Shown piece after piece: positions 24,706-34,184 of a DNA stretch of 64,000 nucleotides. This DNA is from Streptomyces sp. LUP47B (GTDB taxonomy: Bacteria > Actinomycetota > Actinomycetes > Streptomycetales > Streptomycetaceae). The translations under genes were made by a program, and so were the position numbers. A model generated the notes under the pieces. The model ran no database searches. It was not told the origin of the DNA and worked only from the letters and a program-made list of their open reading frames with translations. The stretch covers positions 144,338 through 208,337 of the forward strand of contig NZ_MJAH01000012.1 in the NCBI RefSeq assembly GCF_001746295.1, written 5' to 3'. The stretch's first letter is position 1, and every line of letters starts with the position of its first letter.

Positions 24706-27570
24706 TCATCGGGGGAGCACCGAGAAGACGAACGAGAACTCCGCGGGCTCGGCCCGCAGGCGGTACTGCGGCAGCGGGCCCGGACCGCAGGACGCGGTCC
24801 CGATGCCGTGGTGGCCGTGGTCGAGGTTGACCCACACCGTGTCACCGGCCCGCAGATCCGTCAGATGCTTCGCCGCGTCCAGCTGCTCGGTCGTCCAGCG
24901 CCGGGCGGTGAAGGAGAACTCCGGGTCACCCTCGATCCGCAGACCGCCGAGCTCCACCCAGCGGACGTCGGCGCGGGCGCCGTTCTCCTGCGGGCGCAGA
25001 TACGGCGTCTGCAGTTCGTCCACGCTCGCCTGCCAGCGCCCGACCATGGACGCCTTCCTGGTGTCCGGGTAGGCCTCGCCGGGGCCGCCGCCGAACCACT
25101 TCACCTGGTCGGCCTCGGGGAGTCCGAGCCGGACGCCGAGCCGGGGCAGCGGCTGGGTCCACTCGCCCTCGGGTCCGACGGACACCGTCAGGCGGAGCCG
25201 CGAGCCGTCCGAGGTCCAGCGGTAGTCCACACCCAGGCCCACCTCACGGGCCGCGGGCGCCACCCGGGTGCGGACGGTCAGCGCGTCCTCGCCGAGCTCC
25301 ACCGAGTCGAGCCGGTGCCGCATCCGGTGCAGACCCAGGGTCCGCCACAGCGTGCTGTAGCGGATGCCGGAGTCCCACTCCGTGCCCTCGTCGTTGTCGG
25401 TCGTCGCCCGCCACACGTCCAGCCGCGGAGCCTCGACGGCGAACTCACCGATGGCCTTGAGGGCACCGGTACGGGCGTCGAAGGTGGCCGGGCCCAGAGT
25501 GATCAGCCGCTCGCCGCGCACCGGCCGGTCGGTGGGCGCGACGGAGGGCCGTACGGGCGCGGTCGCCGGGAACTGGCCCCACGCGACGACGTGGTCCTTC
25601 GGCGCCCAGGCCGTGTCGGACGCCAGCAGCGCCCGCACCGTCCACTGCGCCTCCGCGGCCTCGTGCGCGGGCGGCTCCGGCAGCTTCAGGTCCGCCGAAT
25701 CACCGGGTGCCAGCGCGGGCACCGAGAGCGTGCCGGCCTCGACCGTCTCGCCGTCCACCTGGTACGACCACTCGAAGGCGAGCTGGGACAGGTCGGCGAA
25801 GTCGTACGAGTTGGTGATCCGTACGGTGCCGTCGGCGCCGTCGATGCGGACCGGCTCGATGACCTTCTTGTACTCGATCAGACCGGGGGACGGCGTGCGG
25901 TCCGGGAAGATCAGGCCGTCGCAGACGAAGTTGCCGTCGTGCAGCTCCTCGCCGAAGTCGCCGCCGTAGGCGTAACCGAGCTCGGCGTGCTTGACGCCGT
26001 GGTCGATCCACTCCCAGATGAAGCCGCCCTGGAGACGATCGTACTTCTCGAAGAGCTCCTGGTAGTCGGCGATGCCACCGGGGCCGTTGCCCATGGCGTG
26101 GCCGTACTCGCACTGGATGAAGGGGAGTCCGCGGCGCTTGTGGGTGCCGCCGTCGAGATCCTTGCCGATCTGCTCGACCTCGGCGTGGTTGGCGTACATC
26201 CGCGAGTACACGTCGGTGTCCCGGCAGTTCCAGTCGCCCTCGTAGTGCACCAGGCGCGAGGAGTCCCGGCCGTGGATCCACTCGGCCATCGCGGTCAGGC
26301 CGCGGCCGGTGCCGGCCTCGTTGCCCAGCGACCAGAAGACGATCGAGGGGTGGTTCTTGTCGCGCTCGACCATGCGGGCCGCGCGGTCCAGGAGGGCCGG
26401 GGTCCAGCGGTCGTCGTCGACGGGGTTGTCCCGCCACTCCTGCTCGGTGAAGCCGTGGGTCTCCAGGTCGCACTCGTCGATGACCCACAGGCCGTACTCG
26501 TCGCACAGGTCCAGGAAGGCCGGGTGCGGCGGGTAGTGCGAGGTGCGCACCGCGTTGATGTTGTGCCGCTTCATCAGCAGCACGTCCTCGCGCATGGTCT
26601 CCAGGTCGAGCGTGCGGCCCTTCTCCGGGTGCCACTCGTGCCGGTTGACGCCCTTGAACAGGACCGCCTTGCCGTTGACCTTGATCAGACCGTCCTCGAG
26701 GACGACCGTACGGAAGCCGATCCTGAGCGGGACCCGCTCGCCCTCGGTGACCAGCTCGCCGTCGTAGAGCCGGGGGCTCTCGGCGCTCCATGGGGCTACC
26801 AGCGTGGTGGCGGACTCTCCGGTGGCGACATCGATGTCGAGGGCGGGCACGAGCACCCGTCCGTCGACGTCGGAGTCGACACGCAGGGTGCCCTCGCCCG
26901 TGAGGTGGTCGTAGGAGGCGTGGAGGAAGAAGTCGAGGACGGCGCCCGCCGGGCGGTGCAGCAGGGTCACCTCGCGGAAGATCCCGGGCAGCCACCACTG
27001 GTCCTGGTCCTCCAGGTAGGACCCGGCCGACCACTGGTGCACCCGGACCGCGAGGACGTTGCCCTTCGGCTTCAGCAGATGACCGACGGCGAACTCGTGC
27101 GCGAGGCGGGAACCCTTGAACTCGCCGATGTCCGTGCCGTTGAGCCACACCCGGGCGCAGGACTCGACACCGTCGAACCGGATGACGGCACCGCCGTCGG
27201 CGGGCCAGTCCTCCGGCAGGTCGAAGACGCGCAGGTGGTCACCGGTCGGGTTCTCGGTCGGGACGTGCGGCGGGTCCACCGGGAAGGGGTACAGGTGGTT
27301 GGTGTAGATGGGCAGCCCGAAGGCCCCGTCTCCTTGGAGGACCCAGTGCCCGGGGACCGTGACCTCGGCCCAGCCGTCGGCGTCGTATCCCTCCTCGGCG
27401 AAGGAGTCGTCCTCGGCGTCGGCGGTCGCCGAGAGCCTAAGGCGCCAGGCGCCGTCGAGGGGCAGGGCCTTCGCGTCGGAGGAGGCGTACCAGGCGCGGG
27501 GCGGAAGGGCCCCGCTGCCGGGTGAGACGTCCTCGACGTAGTCGAAAGCGCTGGTCGTGCGGAAAGACAT
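24706..27570 (-). CDS. lacZ: GH2 beta-galactosidase (LacZ type)
   Basis: A 954-residue cytoplasmic enzyme with the five-domain LacZ order: jelly roll (residues ~30-200), Ig-like, TIM barrel (~300-580), Ig-like and C-terminal super-sandwich. The acid/base Glu is in FWSLGNEAGTG and the nucleophile Glu in FIQCEYGHAMGN; WLPGIFREV and GVNRHEWHP are also family hallmarks. It lacks a signal peptide, so it works on imported galactosides. It is last in the binding protein-permease-permease-lacZ operon, 25 bases after the second permease. The neighbouring galactanase indicates that beta-1,6- or beta-1,3-galacto-oligosaccharides rather than lactose are the natural substrates (inference). Confidence 0.9.
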   Translation of the reverse strand: MSFRTTSAFDYVEDVSPGSGALPPRAWYASSDAKALPLDGAWRLRLSATADAEDDSFAEEGYDADGWAEVTVPGHWVLQGDGAFGLPIYTNHLYPFPVDPPHVPTENPTGDHLRVFDLPEDWPADGGAVIRFDGVESCARVWLNGTDIGEFKGSRLAHEFAVGHLLKPKGNVLAVRVHQWSAGSYLEDQDQWWLPGIFREVTLLHRPAGAVLDFFLHASYDHLTGEGTLRVDSDVDGRVLVPALDIDVATGESATTLVAPWSAESPRLYDGELVTEGERVPLRIGFRTVVLEDGLIKVNGKAVLFKGVNRHEWHPEKGRTLDLETMREDVLLMKRHNINAVRTSHYPPHPAFLDLCDEYGLWVIDECDLETHGFTEQEWRDNPVDDDRWTPALLDRAARMVERDKNHPSIVFWSLGNEAGTGRGLTAMAEWIHGRDSSRLVHYEGDWNCRDTDVYSRMYANHAEVEQIGKDLDGGTHKRRGLPFIQCEYGHAMGNGPGGIADYQELFEKYDRLQGGFIWEWIDHGVKHAELGYAYGGDFGEELHDGNFVCDGLIFPDRTPSPGLIEYKKVIEPVRIDGADGTVRITNSYDFADLSQLAFEWSYQVDGETVEAGTLSVPALAPGDSADLKLPEPPAHEAAEAQWTVRALLASDTAWAPKDHVVAWGQFPATAPVRPSVAPTDRPVRGERLITLGPATFDARTGALKAIGEFAVEAPRLDVWRATTDNDEGTEWDSGIRYSTLWRTLGLHRMRHRLDSVELGEDALTVRTRVAPAAREVGLGVDYRWTSDGSRLRLTVSVGPEGEWTQPLPRLGVRLGLPEADQVKWFGGGPGEAYPDTRKASMVGRWQASVDELQTPYLRPQENGARADVRWVELGGLRIEGDPEFSFTARRWTTEQLDAAKHLTDLRAGDTVWVNLDHGHHGIGTASCGPGPLPQYRLRAEPAEFSFVFSVLPR

Positions 27571-27595
27571 CGGTCTCCAGGTCCTGAGAGAGGCG

Positions 27596-28465
27596 TCAGC
27601 CCTTGATGCCGGTCTGCGCGATCCCCTGGACCAGCCAGCGCTGGAGGAAGAGGAACACGAACACCAGGGGCAGGATGGAAATGGCGGTGGCCATGAAGAT
27701 CAGGTGGAAGTTCACGGTCTGGTTGGTCATGAAGGAGGACAGTGCGACCTGGACGGTCCAGGAGCTCGGGTCCTGGCCGATGACCAACGGCCACAGGAAG
27801 GCGTTCCAGCCGCTGATGAACGTGATCGTGGCCATCGCCGCGAAGAAGTTCAGCGAGTTGGGTACGACAATGCGCCAGTATGCGCCCCAGTACCCGAGCC
27901 CGTCCACGCGTGCCGCCTCCTCCAGCTCCTTGGGGAACCCGAGGAAGTACTGCCGGAACAGGAAGCAGGTGAAACCACTGAACAGGCCCGGGATGATCAG
28001 ACCGCGGTAGGTGTCGATCCAGCCGAGGGACGAGACCAGCACGAAGCTGGGCACGAAGGTGACGGCGGTCGGGACCATCAGGGTCGCCAGGACGGCGTAG
28101 AAGACCTTGTTGGCGTGCTTGTAGGGGATGCGCGCCAGGCCGTAGCCGGCCAGGGAGCAGATCAGCAGGGTGCCGATGGTCATGGAGACGGCGATCACCG
28201 TCGAGTTCCACATGGACTTGGCGAAGTCGACCGTCGGGTCGTCGAACAGCTCGCTGATGTTGCCCCACTGGAAGGAGGGGAGCAGCTTCCAGTTCTCGCC
28301 CGTGATCTCCGGGTCCGTGGAGAGGGAGTTGCGGAGGATCAGGTAGAAGGGGAGCAGGAAGAGCAGCGCGGCGACGCTGACGCCGATGTACAGGCCCGTG
28401 TTGCCGAGGACGCCTCCGCGCTTCTTGCGGGGCTCCTTGCCCACCTGAGGTGCTGTGGTGGTCAC
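27596..28465 (-). CDS. Carbohydrate ABC permease, MalG type
   Basis: A 289-residue inner permease with six transmembrane segments and the EAA loop EEAARVDGLGYWGAYWRIVVP. GTG 28465 overlaps the stop of the preceding permease gene (GTGA), and GGAGG lies upstream. It works with the MalF-type subunit, the lipoprotein below and an ATPase that is not encoded here, probably the shared MsiK ATPase of Streptomyces. Confidence 0.88.
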   Translation of the reverse strand: MTTTAPQVGKEPRKKRGGVLGNTGLYIGVSVAALLFLLPFYLILRNSLSTDPEITGENWKLLPSFQWGNISELFDDPTVDFAKSMWNSTVIAVSMTIGTLLICSLAGYGLARIPYKHANKVFYAVLATLMVPTAVTFVPSFVLVSSLGWIDTYRGLIIPGLFSGFTCFLFRQYFLGFPKELEEAARVDGLGYWGAYWRIVVPNSLNFFAAMATITFISGWNAFLWPLVIGQDPSSWTVQVALSSFMTNQTVNFHLIFMATAISILPLVFVFLFLQRWLVQGIAQTGIKG

Positions 28466-29430
28466 TTGGAGTCCTCCCCCCTTCCGAAGCCCATGAACTT
28501 GCCCTGGAGGAGCGTGACGGCGCAGATCAGCACCGTGAGGATGACGGCCCCCGCGCTGCCGGCGCCGTAGTCCTGGTTCTCGCCGAGAGCGGTCTTGTAC
28601 AGGACCATGAGGGGTGTCTGACCCCAGGTCGCCTTGGTTGTGACGATGTTGTAGAACTCGTCGAACGCCTGGTAGGCGGCGACGAGCAGCAGCAGGATCA
28701 CCGCGGTGGAGGTGGCGCGCAGCTGCGGCAGCGTGATGTACCGGAAGGTCTGCCAGCCCGGCTTGGCACCGTCGATCGCGGCGGCCTCGTACAGCTCCGC
28801 CGGGATGTTCTGCAGGGCGGCCAGGAACAGGATCATGTAGAAGCCGGACTGCAGCCACAGGCGTACGGTCACGATGACCAGCCAGTACCAGGGCGGGTTC
28901 GGGTCGGACAGGTAGGCGATGTTCTCCACGCCGAACCAGCCGAGCACCGTGTTCATCAGACCGAATCGGACACCCGTGAAGATGGACATCTTCCAGATCA
29001 GCGCGGCGGCGACGTAGGACACGGCGGTCGGCAGGAAGAACACCGACCGGAAGAACGCCCGCATGAACCGCAGCCGGTGCACCAGCATCGCCAGGCCCAG
29101 GGACAGGGCCCAGGTGAGGGGCACGATGAGCGCCGCGAACACCGTGAACGTCACCAGGGAACCGGTGAAGTTGGAGTTCGTCAGCATGCTCTTGTAGTTG
29201 TCGAAGCCGATGAACTTGCTCGGCGTGACGGTGAAGCGCGCGTCGAAGAAGCTGAGCCAGATGCTCCAGACGATCGGCACGAAGACGAAGATCACCAGGC
29301 CGATGAGGAACGGCCCGGTGAAGAGCCAGAAGTTGAAGGTCGGGTTGCCCCGGAGGCCCCGCCGCGGCCGGGCCGGTGAGGCCTTGGCCGGGGCGGGCTG
29401 GGCGACCCCGCGCGTGGTGGTGGTCGACAT
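28462..29430 (-). CDS. Carbohydrate ABC permease, MalF type
   Basis: A 322-residue permease with six transmembrane helices and the EAA loop YEAAAIDGAKPGWQTFRYITLP. The first ~30 residues are a Pro/Ala-rich cytoplasmic tail. It is second in the operon, 20 bases after the binding-protein gene. Confidence 0.88.
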   Translation of the reverse strand: MSTTTTRGVAQPAPAKASPARPRRGLRGNPTFNFWLFTGPFLIGLVIFVFVPIVWSIWLSFFDARFTVTPSKFIGFDNYKSMLTNSNFTGSLVTFTVFAALIVPLTWALSLGLAMLVHRLRFMRAFFRSVFFLPTAVSYVAAALIWKMSIFTGVRFGLMNTVLGWFGVENIAYLSDPNPPWYWLVIVTVRLWLQSGFYMILFLAALQNIPAELYEAAAIDGAKPGWQTFRYITLPQLRATSTAVILLLLVAAYQAFDEFYNIVTTKATWGQTPLMVLYKTALGENQDYGAGSAGAVILTVLICAVTLLQGKFMGFGRGEDSK

Positions 29431-29450
29431 GTCGTGGTTTCTCCGTCGAC

Positions 29451-30713
29451 CTATCCGAAGAGCTTCTTGAGCTCGGCGTTGACCTTCTTCTCCGCGTCGG
29501 CGAGCGCCGCGTTCGGGTCGCCGTTCTTACGGACGCTGTTGGCGAACGCGTCGGTCAGGGCGGTGATCATCGCCTGGGTCCAGCCGATGTTGTCGAAGTG
29601 CCCGAACTCGTTGAAGAGCTTGACGCCCTCGGCCGGCAGACCCGACTTGAGCTTCGTGGCGGACTGGGCGATGGAGGTGCGCGGCGGGATGTGGAAGCCG
29701 TACGAGGTGGCCCAGTCCTCCTGGTACTCCTTCTGGTCGATCCACAGCCACTTCACGTACTCCTTGGCCGCGTCCACGTTCTTGCCCTTGGCGTTGACGA
29801 ACATCGACCAGCCGCCGTTGTAGACCGACTGCTTGCCGTTGTCCCCGACCTTGGGGAAGGGGAAGACGCCGAGGTCGTCGCCGAGCGCCTTCTGCATGGC
29901 GGGCATCGCCCACATGCCGCAGAACTGGATGGCGCACAGGCCCTGGTTGATCGCGGACGGGTCCCAGTAGTCGGCCGGGGCGTCGAGGAGCAGGTTGCCG
30001 CTGGTGAACAGCTGGCGCAGCTGCTTCATACCGGCGACGACCGCGTCCGTGTGGAAGGCGGGCTTGTTGTCGGGGGTGAGGGTGTCGGCGCCCGCCGACC
30101 AGAGCAGCGGGTTGATGGCCGGGGTGAGGTCGTTGCCGAGGAAGACGCCCTTGACCTTGCTCGTGGTGAGCTTCTCCGCCGCCACGAGCAGCTCGTCGAG
30201 GGTGGTCGGCACGTCGACCTTGGCCTTCTCCAGCATCGACTTGCGGTAGAAGAAGAACTGCGGGTCGTCGATCATGCGGACGCCGTATATCTTCCCGTCC
30301 ACCGTGTGCGACTTGATGTCGGCCGGGTTGAAGTCGTCCTTGACCGGGTTGATGATGTCGCTCAGGTCCGCCACCTGACCGCTCTTGACCATCTGGATCT
30401 GCGGGTGGAACTCGAAGACGTCGGGCGCCTTCTTGGTGAGCAGGGCCGCGAAGAGCGCGGACTCGAAGTTGCTGCCCGTGATCCAGTTGGTCTTCACGTC
30501 GGCCTTCTTGTACGCGGCCGCGTACTTCTTGATGGCCTGCTCCGTGCCCGCCTCGCCGTAGGCGTGGAAGTACTGGGTGAGCGCGTCGCCCGATCCTCCG
30601 CTGCTCCGGCCGGTGTTCCCGCCGCACGCGGCCAGCCCGCCGGCGGCGGCCAGGCCCATCCCGGCCTGCAGAACGTTTCGACGGTTCCAGTTGCTGTTGC
30701 TCAATGCCGACAT
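29451..30713 (-). CDS. Sugar-binding lipoprotein of ABC importer
   Basis: A 420-residue extracellular solute-binding protein. The leader contains a twin-arginine motif (NRRNVLQAGMG) and a lipobox ending LAACGGN, so it is a Tat-exported lipoprotein. The fold is that of cluster B sugar-binding proteins (FEFHPQIQMVKSGQVADLSD, YKEADVKTNW-like start). ATG 30713 is chosen because of AAGGACG upstream; an earlier ATG would put the signal too deep. As the first gene of the lacZ operon its ligand is probably a galacto-oligosaccharide. Confidence 0.87.
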   Translation of the reverse strand: MSALSNSNWNRRNVLQAGMGLAAAGGLAACGGNTGRSSGGSGDALTQYFHAYGEAGTEQAIKKYAAAYKKADVKTNWITGSNFESALFAALLTKKAPDVFEFHPQIQMVKSGQVADLSDIINPVKDDFNPADIKSHTVDGKIYGVRMIDDPQFFFYRKSMLEKAKVDVPTTLDELLVAAEKLTTSKVKGVFLGNDLTPAINPLLWSAGADTLTPDNKPAFHTDAVVAGMKQLRQLFTSGNLLLDAPADYWDPSAINQGLCAIQFCGMWAMPAMQKALGDDLGVFPFPKVGDNGKQSVYNGGWSMFVNAKGKNVDAAKEYVKWLWIDQKEYQEDWATSYGFHIPPRTSIAQSATKLKSGLPAEGVKLFNEFGHFDNIGWTQAMITALTDAFANSVRKNGDPNAALADAEKKVNAELKKLFG

Positions 30714-30896
30714 GCTGACGTCCTTGTCTCGAATACGGCTGAGGCTCTGTGCCATGGCTCTGCGGCTCAGTGCCAAGGTGGCTCAAATGGACCTGCGGTG
30801 CGGGACGTTAACCTTCGGCTAAGGCTTCGGCAAGGGGTTGGACGAAGTCTGCGCGAAGCGTTGTGCGACGTTCGGGATACCGGACGCCCCGGGGGC
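30714..30896. promoter_or_regulatory. Promoter region of the galactoside import operon
   Basis: This 183-base gap is bounded by the GH30 terminator and the lipoprotein start, so it must hold the operon promoter. On the minus strand it has a direct repeat GCCGAAG-N5-GCCGAAG (in GCCGAAGCCTTAGCCGAAG) next to GGTTAAC. I see no clear -35/-10 pair. Confidence 0.4.
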
Positions 30897-30921
30897 GCGG
30901 GCCGCCGCACCAGCGGCCCGC
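30897..30921 (-). terminator. Hairpin after GH30 gene
   Basis: GCGGGCCGC (30897-30905) pairs perfectly with GCGGCCCGC (30913-30921), 24 bases past the GH30 stop on the minus strand. It isolates the GH30 gene from the import operon. Confidence 0.65.
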
Positions 30922-30944
30922 AACCCCCTTGCAGAGGTGATGCG

Positions 30945-32783
30945 TTACTGCTTGAACCAGGCCTGGTTGGTCCCGCCGTTGCAGGTCCACAGGCCGACCT
31001 TGCTGCCCTCGGCCGTCGCCTGTCCGCCGACGTCCAGGCAGGTGCCCGACGCCTCGCTGACGACTTGGCCGTTGGAGTTCAGCAGCCATTGTTGACTGCC
31101 GTCACGGGTCGCTTCCGGGCTCGTGCTGAGCCCCGAACTCCCCGCGGTCAGATAGCCGTTCACGCCCTTCAGACGGCCCTTCGCGTCGTACGACCACACC
31201 TGCTCGGACCCACCTGTGCAGCTGCTGATCGCCGCACCCGAGGCGTTCGCGGTCAGGCACTTGCCGGACTGCTTGCCCTGGAGCGCGCCCGTGACCGCCG
31301 ACGTGCCGTGGCCCTTCTGGTCGAGGACGTACGTCGTGATGGACCGGGCCGGCAGGGTCGCCGAGGCGGTGCCGCCCTTGACCGACGGCTTGGCGACGTT
31401 CGCCCAGCTCTCGGTCGCCGAGGTCCGTACGGCCTTGCTCGCGCGCACCGGCGCCTCGCTGTTGAAGCGCAGATTCAGCGCGGTGTCGGTGGTGTTGTGG
31501 TTGTTGACCACGACGACCCACTTGCCGTGGTCGTCGTACGTCGACACCTCGACGCCGTCCGGTGCACCGGTCACGTTGTGGGCGACCGCGCCCGGCCGGA
31601 CGAACTTGCTGTACTGGCCGAGCGCGTAATAGCGCTTGGTGTAGTACAGGGTCTGGTTGCCGTTGGTGGCGTAGTCCGGGTCGTAGTAGATCAGGCCGTC
31701 GTTCCAGCCCTCGTCGTTCTTCGCGAGGGGGTCGGAGCCGATCTGCTCCGACAGGGCGACCCACCACTGGAACGCCGAGTCGTGCGCGGTCGCGAAGTCC
31801 TTGTAGATGATCCGGGAGAGGTTCAGACCACCGTCGATCGTGGGGTCGTACTCCTGCGCCCAGCCCGTGCCGCCCTTGCCGAAGCAGCAGATCTCCGTGG
31901 ACCAGGACTGCTTGCCGACCGACTTGGACGTCTCGTAGATCTTCGCCCGCTGGTCGTCGCCCGGGTTGTTGTACGTGTGGTGGGCGAGCTTGTCGACGTA
32001 CTGGGCGGTGTCCGGCTGCGAGATCCACTGCGGGACCTCGGTGTTGAAGCTCACCGTCGAGCTGGACTCGTCCGCGATGATGCCGGTCCGCTGACCGCGG
32101 GCCTGCTGCTCGGCGCCCAACGCCCGCACGATGTCGTCGCGTTGGTCGACCGGTACCAGCATGCCCTCCTGGCCGCAGTCGGCGAAGCTGTTGGTCGGCT
32201 CGTTGAAGGGGCTGATGTAGTCGAACCGCAGCCCCTGTTTCGCGAAGTGGTCGGTGACGTCGGCGACGTACTTCGCGTAGTCCTGCTCGTTCTCCGTCTT
32301 GAGATAACCGCCGCAGCTCAGGCCGTTGGTCTTCCACTGCGCGGGCGCGCTGTTGACGAAGGCGATCAGGTCCTTCACGCCGTACTTGGCGGCCGCGTAC
32401 AGGAACGTACGGCCCGCCTTGTCCTTGCTCCAGTCGTACGACCCGTCGCCCCTCAGGAAGTCCTCGGGAGCGCGCGGCGCGTACGTCACGCCGGTGCCGC
32501 CACCGCCGATGTTGTAGCGGTAACTGCTCAGCGCCAGGCCGTCCTTGGAGAACAGCAGCTTGGACACCCGGGCCTGGACCTTCGGGTCGAAATTCTTCAG
32601 GTCATTGACCCACCAGGCGCCCGAGGCACCGATGTTGTCGATGGTCTGGGCTGCGTGCGGGGACACTTCGGCCACCGTGGGGGTGGAGGCCGACGCGGGC
32701 GGGGCGGATATCAGGGGTCCCGCGACAGCGAACGCGGCTGCGGCTGTCAGCAGGGTCGATCTCGTGCGGTGGGGGTGAGACAC
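30945..32783 (-). CDS. GH30 endo-beta-1,6-galactanase-like enzyme with CBM13
   Basis: A 612-residue secreted enzyme with a Sec signal peptide (to about residue 32). The GH30 domain (TIM barrel plus side beta domain) spans to ~480: the phrase IDNIGASGAWWVNDL opens it, the acid/base Glu is in ISPFNEPTNSF and the nucleophile Glu in WSTEICCFG. The last ~125 residues are a ricin-type CBM13 with QxW repeats (SEQVWSYD, SQQWLLN, NQAWFK). The closest characterised enzymes I know are Streptomyces endo-beta-1,6-galactanases of GH30 subfamily 5, which trim the beta-1,6-galactan side chains of arabinogalactan proteins. GTG 32783 is preferred because GGAAGGG lies 6 bases upstream; ATG 32804 has none. Confidence 0.83.
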   Translation of the reverse strand: MSHPHRTRSTLLTAAAAFAVAGPLISAPPASASTPTVAEVSPHAAQTIDNIGASGAWWVNDLKNFDPKVQARVSKLLFSKDGLALSSYRYNIGGGGTGVTYAPRAPEDFLRGDGSYDWSKDKAGRTFLYAAAKYGVKDLIAFVNSAPAQWKTNGLSCGGYLKTENEQDYAKYVADVTDHFAKQGLRFDYISPFNEPTNSFADCGQEGMLVPVDQRDDIVRALGAEQQARGQRTGIIADESSSTVSFNTEVPQWISQPDTAQYVDKLAHHTYNNPGDDQRAKIYETSKSVGKQSWSTEICCFGKGGTGWAQEYDPTIDGGLNLSRIIYKDFATAHDSAFQWWVALSEQIGSDPLAKNDEGWNDGLIYYDPDYATNGNQTLYYTKRYYALGQYSKFVRPGAVAHNVTGAPDGVEVSTYDDHGKWVVVVNNHNTTDTALNLRFNSEAPVRASKAVRTSATESWANVAKPSVKGGTASATLPARSITTYVLDQKGHGTSAVTGALQGKQSGKCLTANASGAAISSCTGGSEQVWSYDAKGRLKGVNGYLTAGSSGLSTSPEATRDGSQQWLLNSNGQVVSEASGTCLDVGGQATAEGSKVGLWTCNGGTNQAWFKQ

Positions 32784-32825
32784 GTGCATCCCTTCCGTCG
32801 TCATGAAGGTGGTGCGGTACGGCTC

Positions 32826-34070
32826 CTAGCGGGGGTCGTGCGTCTTCGTCCTTGCCGGGGCGGTGCGTTTCGCAGACCTCTGCCCGCCCGACTGGAGCGC
32901 CCCTTCGAGCGCGAACGTCGCCGCGCCCAGGCATGCCGGGTCCGTCGGGATCGGGGAGAGGACGATCTCGGTGGCGGCCATCGGCCGGGGCAGCGCGTGC
33001 CGGGCGACGGCCTCGCGCACCTCCGCGACCAGGGGCTCGCCGAGGGCGGCCGCGACCCAGCTGCTGAGCACGACCACCTCCGGGTTGAACAGGTTGACCA
33101 GGTGCGCGATGGAGGCGCCCAGATAACGGGCGGTGTGCCGGACGACCTTGACCGCCACCGGATCCTGGGTGAGCATCCCCCGGGCCAGCGCGGCGATCGT
33201 CGCCGTCTGGTCGCCCGGGTGCAGCAGCTCGCTGTCGGGGCTCAGCTCCCGCAGGTTCAGCATGATCCCGGGCGCGCCCACATACGTCTCCACGCAGCCG
33301 TGGTTGCCGCAGCGGCACAGGCGTCCATCCAGGACGATCGTGTTGTGGCCCCACTCGCCGGCGCTGTTGGAGACACCGCGATGCAGGGCGCCGCCCAGGA
33401 CGAGCCCGGCGCCCACGCCGGTCCCGAGGGTGACCACCACGGCGTTCCCGCTGCCGCGCGCGGCCCCGAACCACAGCTCGGCCACGGCGACGGCACGCAG
33501 CGGGTTGTCCAGGTAGAGCGGGTAGGCGATGTACTCGGAGAGCAGCTCGACCAGCGGCACGTCGTGCCAGTCCCAGTTGGGGGCGTACTCCGAGATGCCG
33601 GTGGCGCGGTCCACCTGCCCCGGCACGCTCACGCCGACGCCGAGCACCCGGGCGCCCTCGATCCCGGCCTGCGTGACCACCGAGCCGACGGCGGCGGCGA
33701 CATGGCCGACCACCTGCTCGGGAAGGCTCTCGCCGGGGCGGACGTCCTCCTCGGCGCGGGCCAGCACGTTCAGCGCCAGGTCGAACAGCTCGACACGGAC
33801 GTACGTCTCCGCGATGTCCACGCCGATCAACGCGCCCCCCGACGCGTTGACCGCCACGAGCCCCCGGGGGCGCCCTCCTGCCGACTCCTCGAACCCGACC
33901 TCCGTGATCATGTGGAGGTCGAGCAGCTCGCCCACGAGCGTGGCGACCGTGGCCAGGCTCAGCCCGGTGGCCGCCGCCAGCTCCTGCCGGGAGGTGGGCG
34001 ACTCGGCGATGATCTGGCGCAACACCTCGTAGCGGTTCGCGGTGCGGATGTCACGTGATGTGCGCTTCAC
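32826..34070 (-). CDS. ROK-family transcriptional regulator
   Basis: A 414-residue repressor starting at GTG 34070. A winged HTH (TSRQELAAATGLSLATVATLV) is followed by an ROK sugar-kinase-like domain with the zinc motif LCRCGNHGCVE and the glycine-rich GTGVGAGLVLGG. Lying between alditol oxidase and the GH30 gene, it is the best local candidate to control the galactan-use genes. Two palindromes upstream (34149-34184) look like its own operators. The tail after ~395 is basic and poorly conserved. Confidence 0.88.
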   Translation of the reverse strand: MKRTSRDIRTANRYEVLRQIIAESPTSRQELAAATGLSLATVATLVGELLDLHMITEVGFEESAGGRPRGLVAVNASGGALIGVDIAETYVRVELFDLALNVLARAEEDVRPGESLPEQVVGHVAAAVGSVVTQAGIEGARVLGVGVSVPGQVDRATGISEYAPNWDWHDVPLVELLSEYIAYPLYLDNPLRAVAVAELWFGAARGSGNAVVVTLGTGVGAGLVLGGALHRGVSNSAGEWGHNTIVLDGRLCRCGNHGCVETYVGAPGIMLNLRELSPDSELLHPGDQTATIAALARGMLTQDPVAVKVVRHTARYLGASIAHLVNLFNPEVVVLSSWVAAALGEPLVAEVREAVARHALPRPMAATEIVLSPIPTDPACLGAATFALEGALQSGGQRSAKRTAPARTKTHDPR

Positions 34071-34148
34071 CGTGGCCGGCCCCCATCCCTTCGCTCAGCC
34101 GGGACGACAGTGGCACCGGCGCGGCGCAAGATTATGGGCTCCTGGGGA

Positions 34149-34184
34149 CTTTGTACAAGGGGTTAGGAAAGGGGCTTTATAAAG
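34149..34184. promoter_or_regulatory. Paired ROK-type operator palindromes
   Basis: CTTTGTACAAG (34149-34159, with TTGTACAA fully palindromic) and CTTTATAAAG (34175-34184, perfect) lie 26 bases apart, start to start, in an AT-rich island upstream of the ROK gene. The shared CTTTRTAMAAG pattern suggests two sites for one dimeric regulator. Confidence 0.5.

Noticed and set aside
27541..27560. AAAGCGCT site in the start of lacZ as a further LacI-type operator
   Set aside because: Only the left half matches, it is within codons, and it lies in the middle of the operon.
29376..34058. Plus-strand open frame of 1560 codons
   Set aside because: It is antisense to the lipoprotein, GH30 and ROK genes; high GC leaves the opposite frame without stops. 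The product is Arg/Val/Gly-rich and matches no family.
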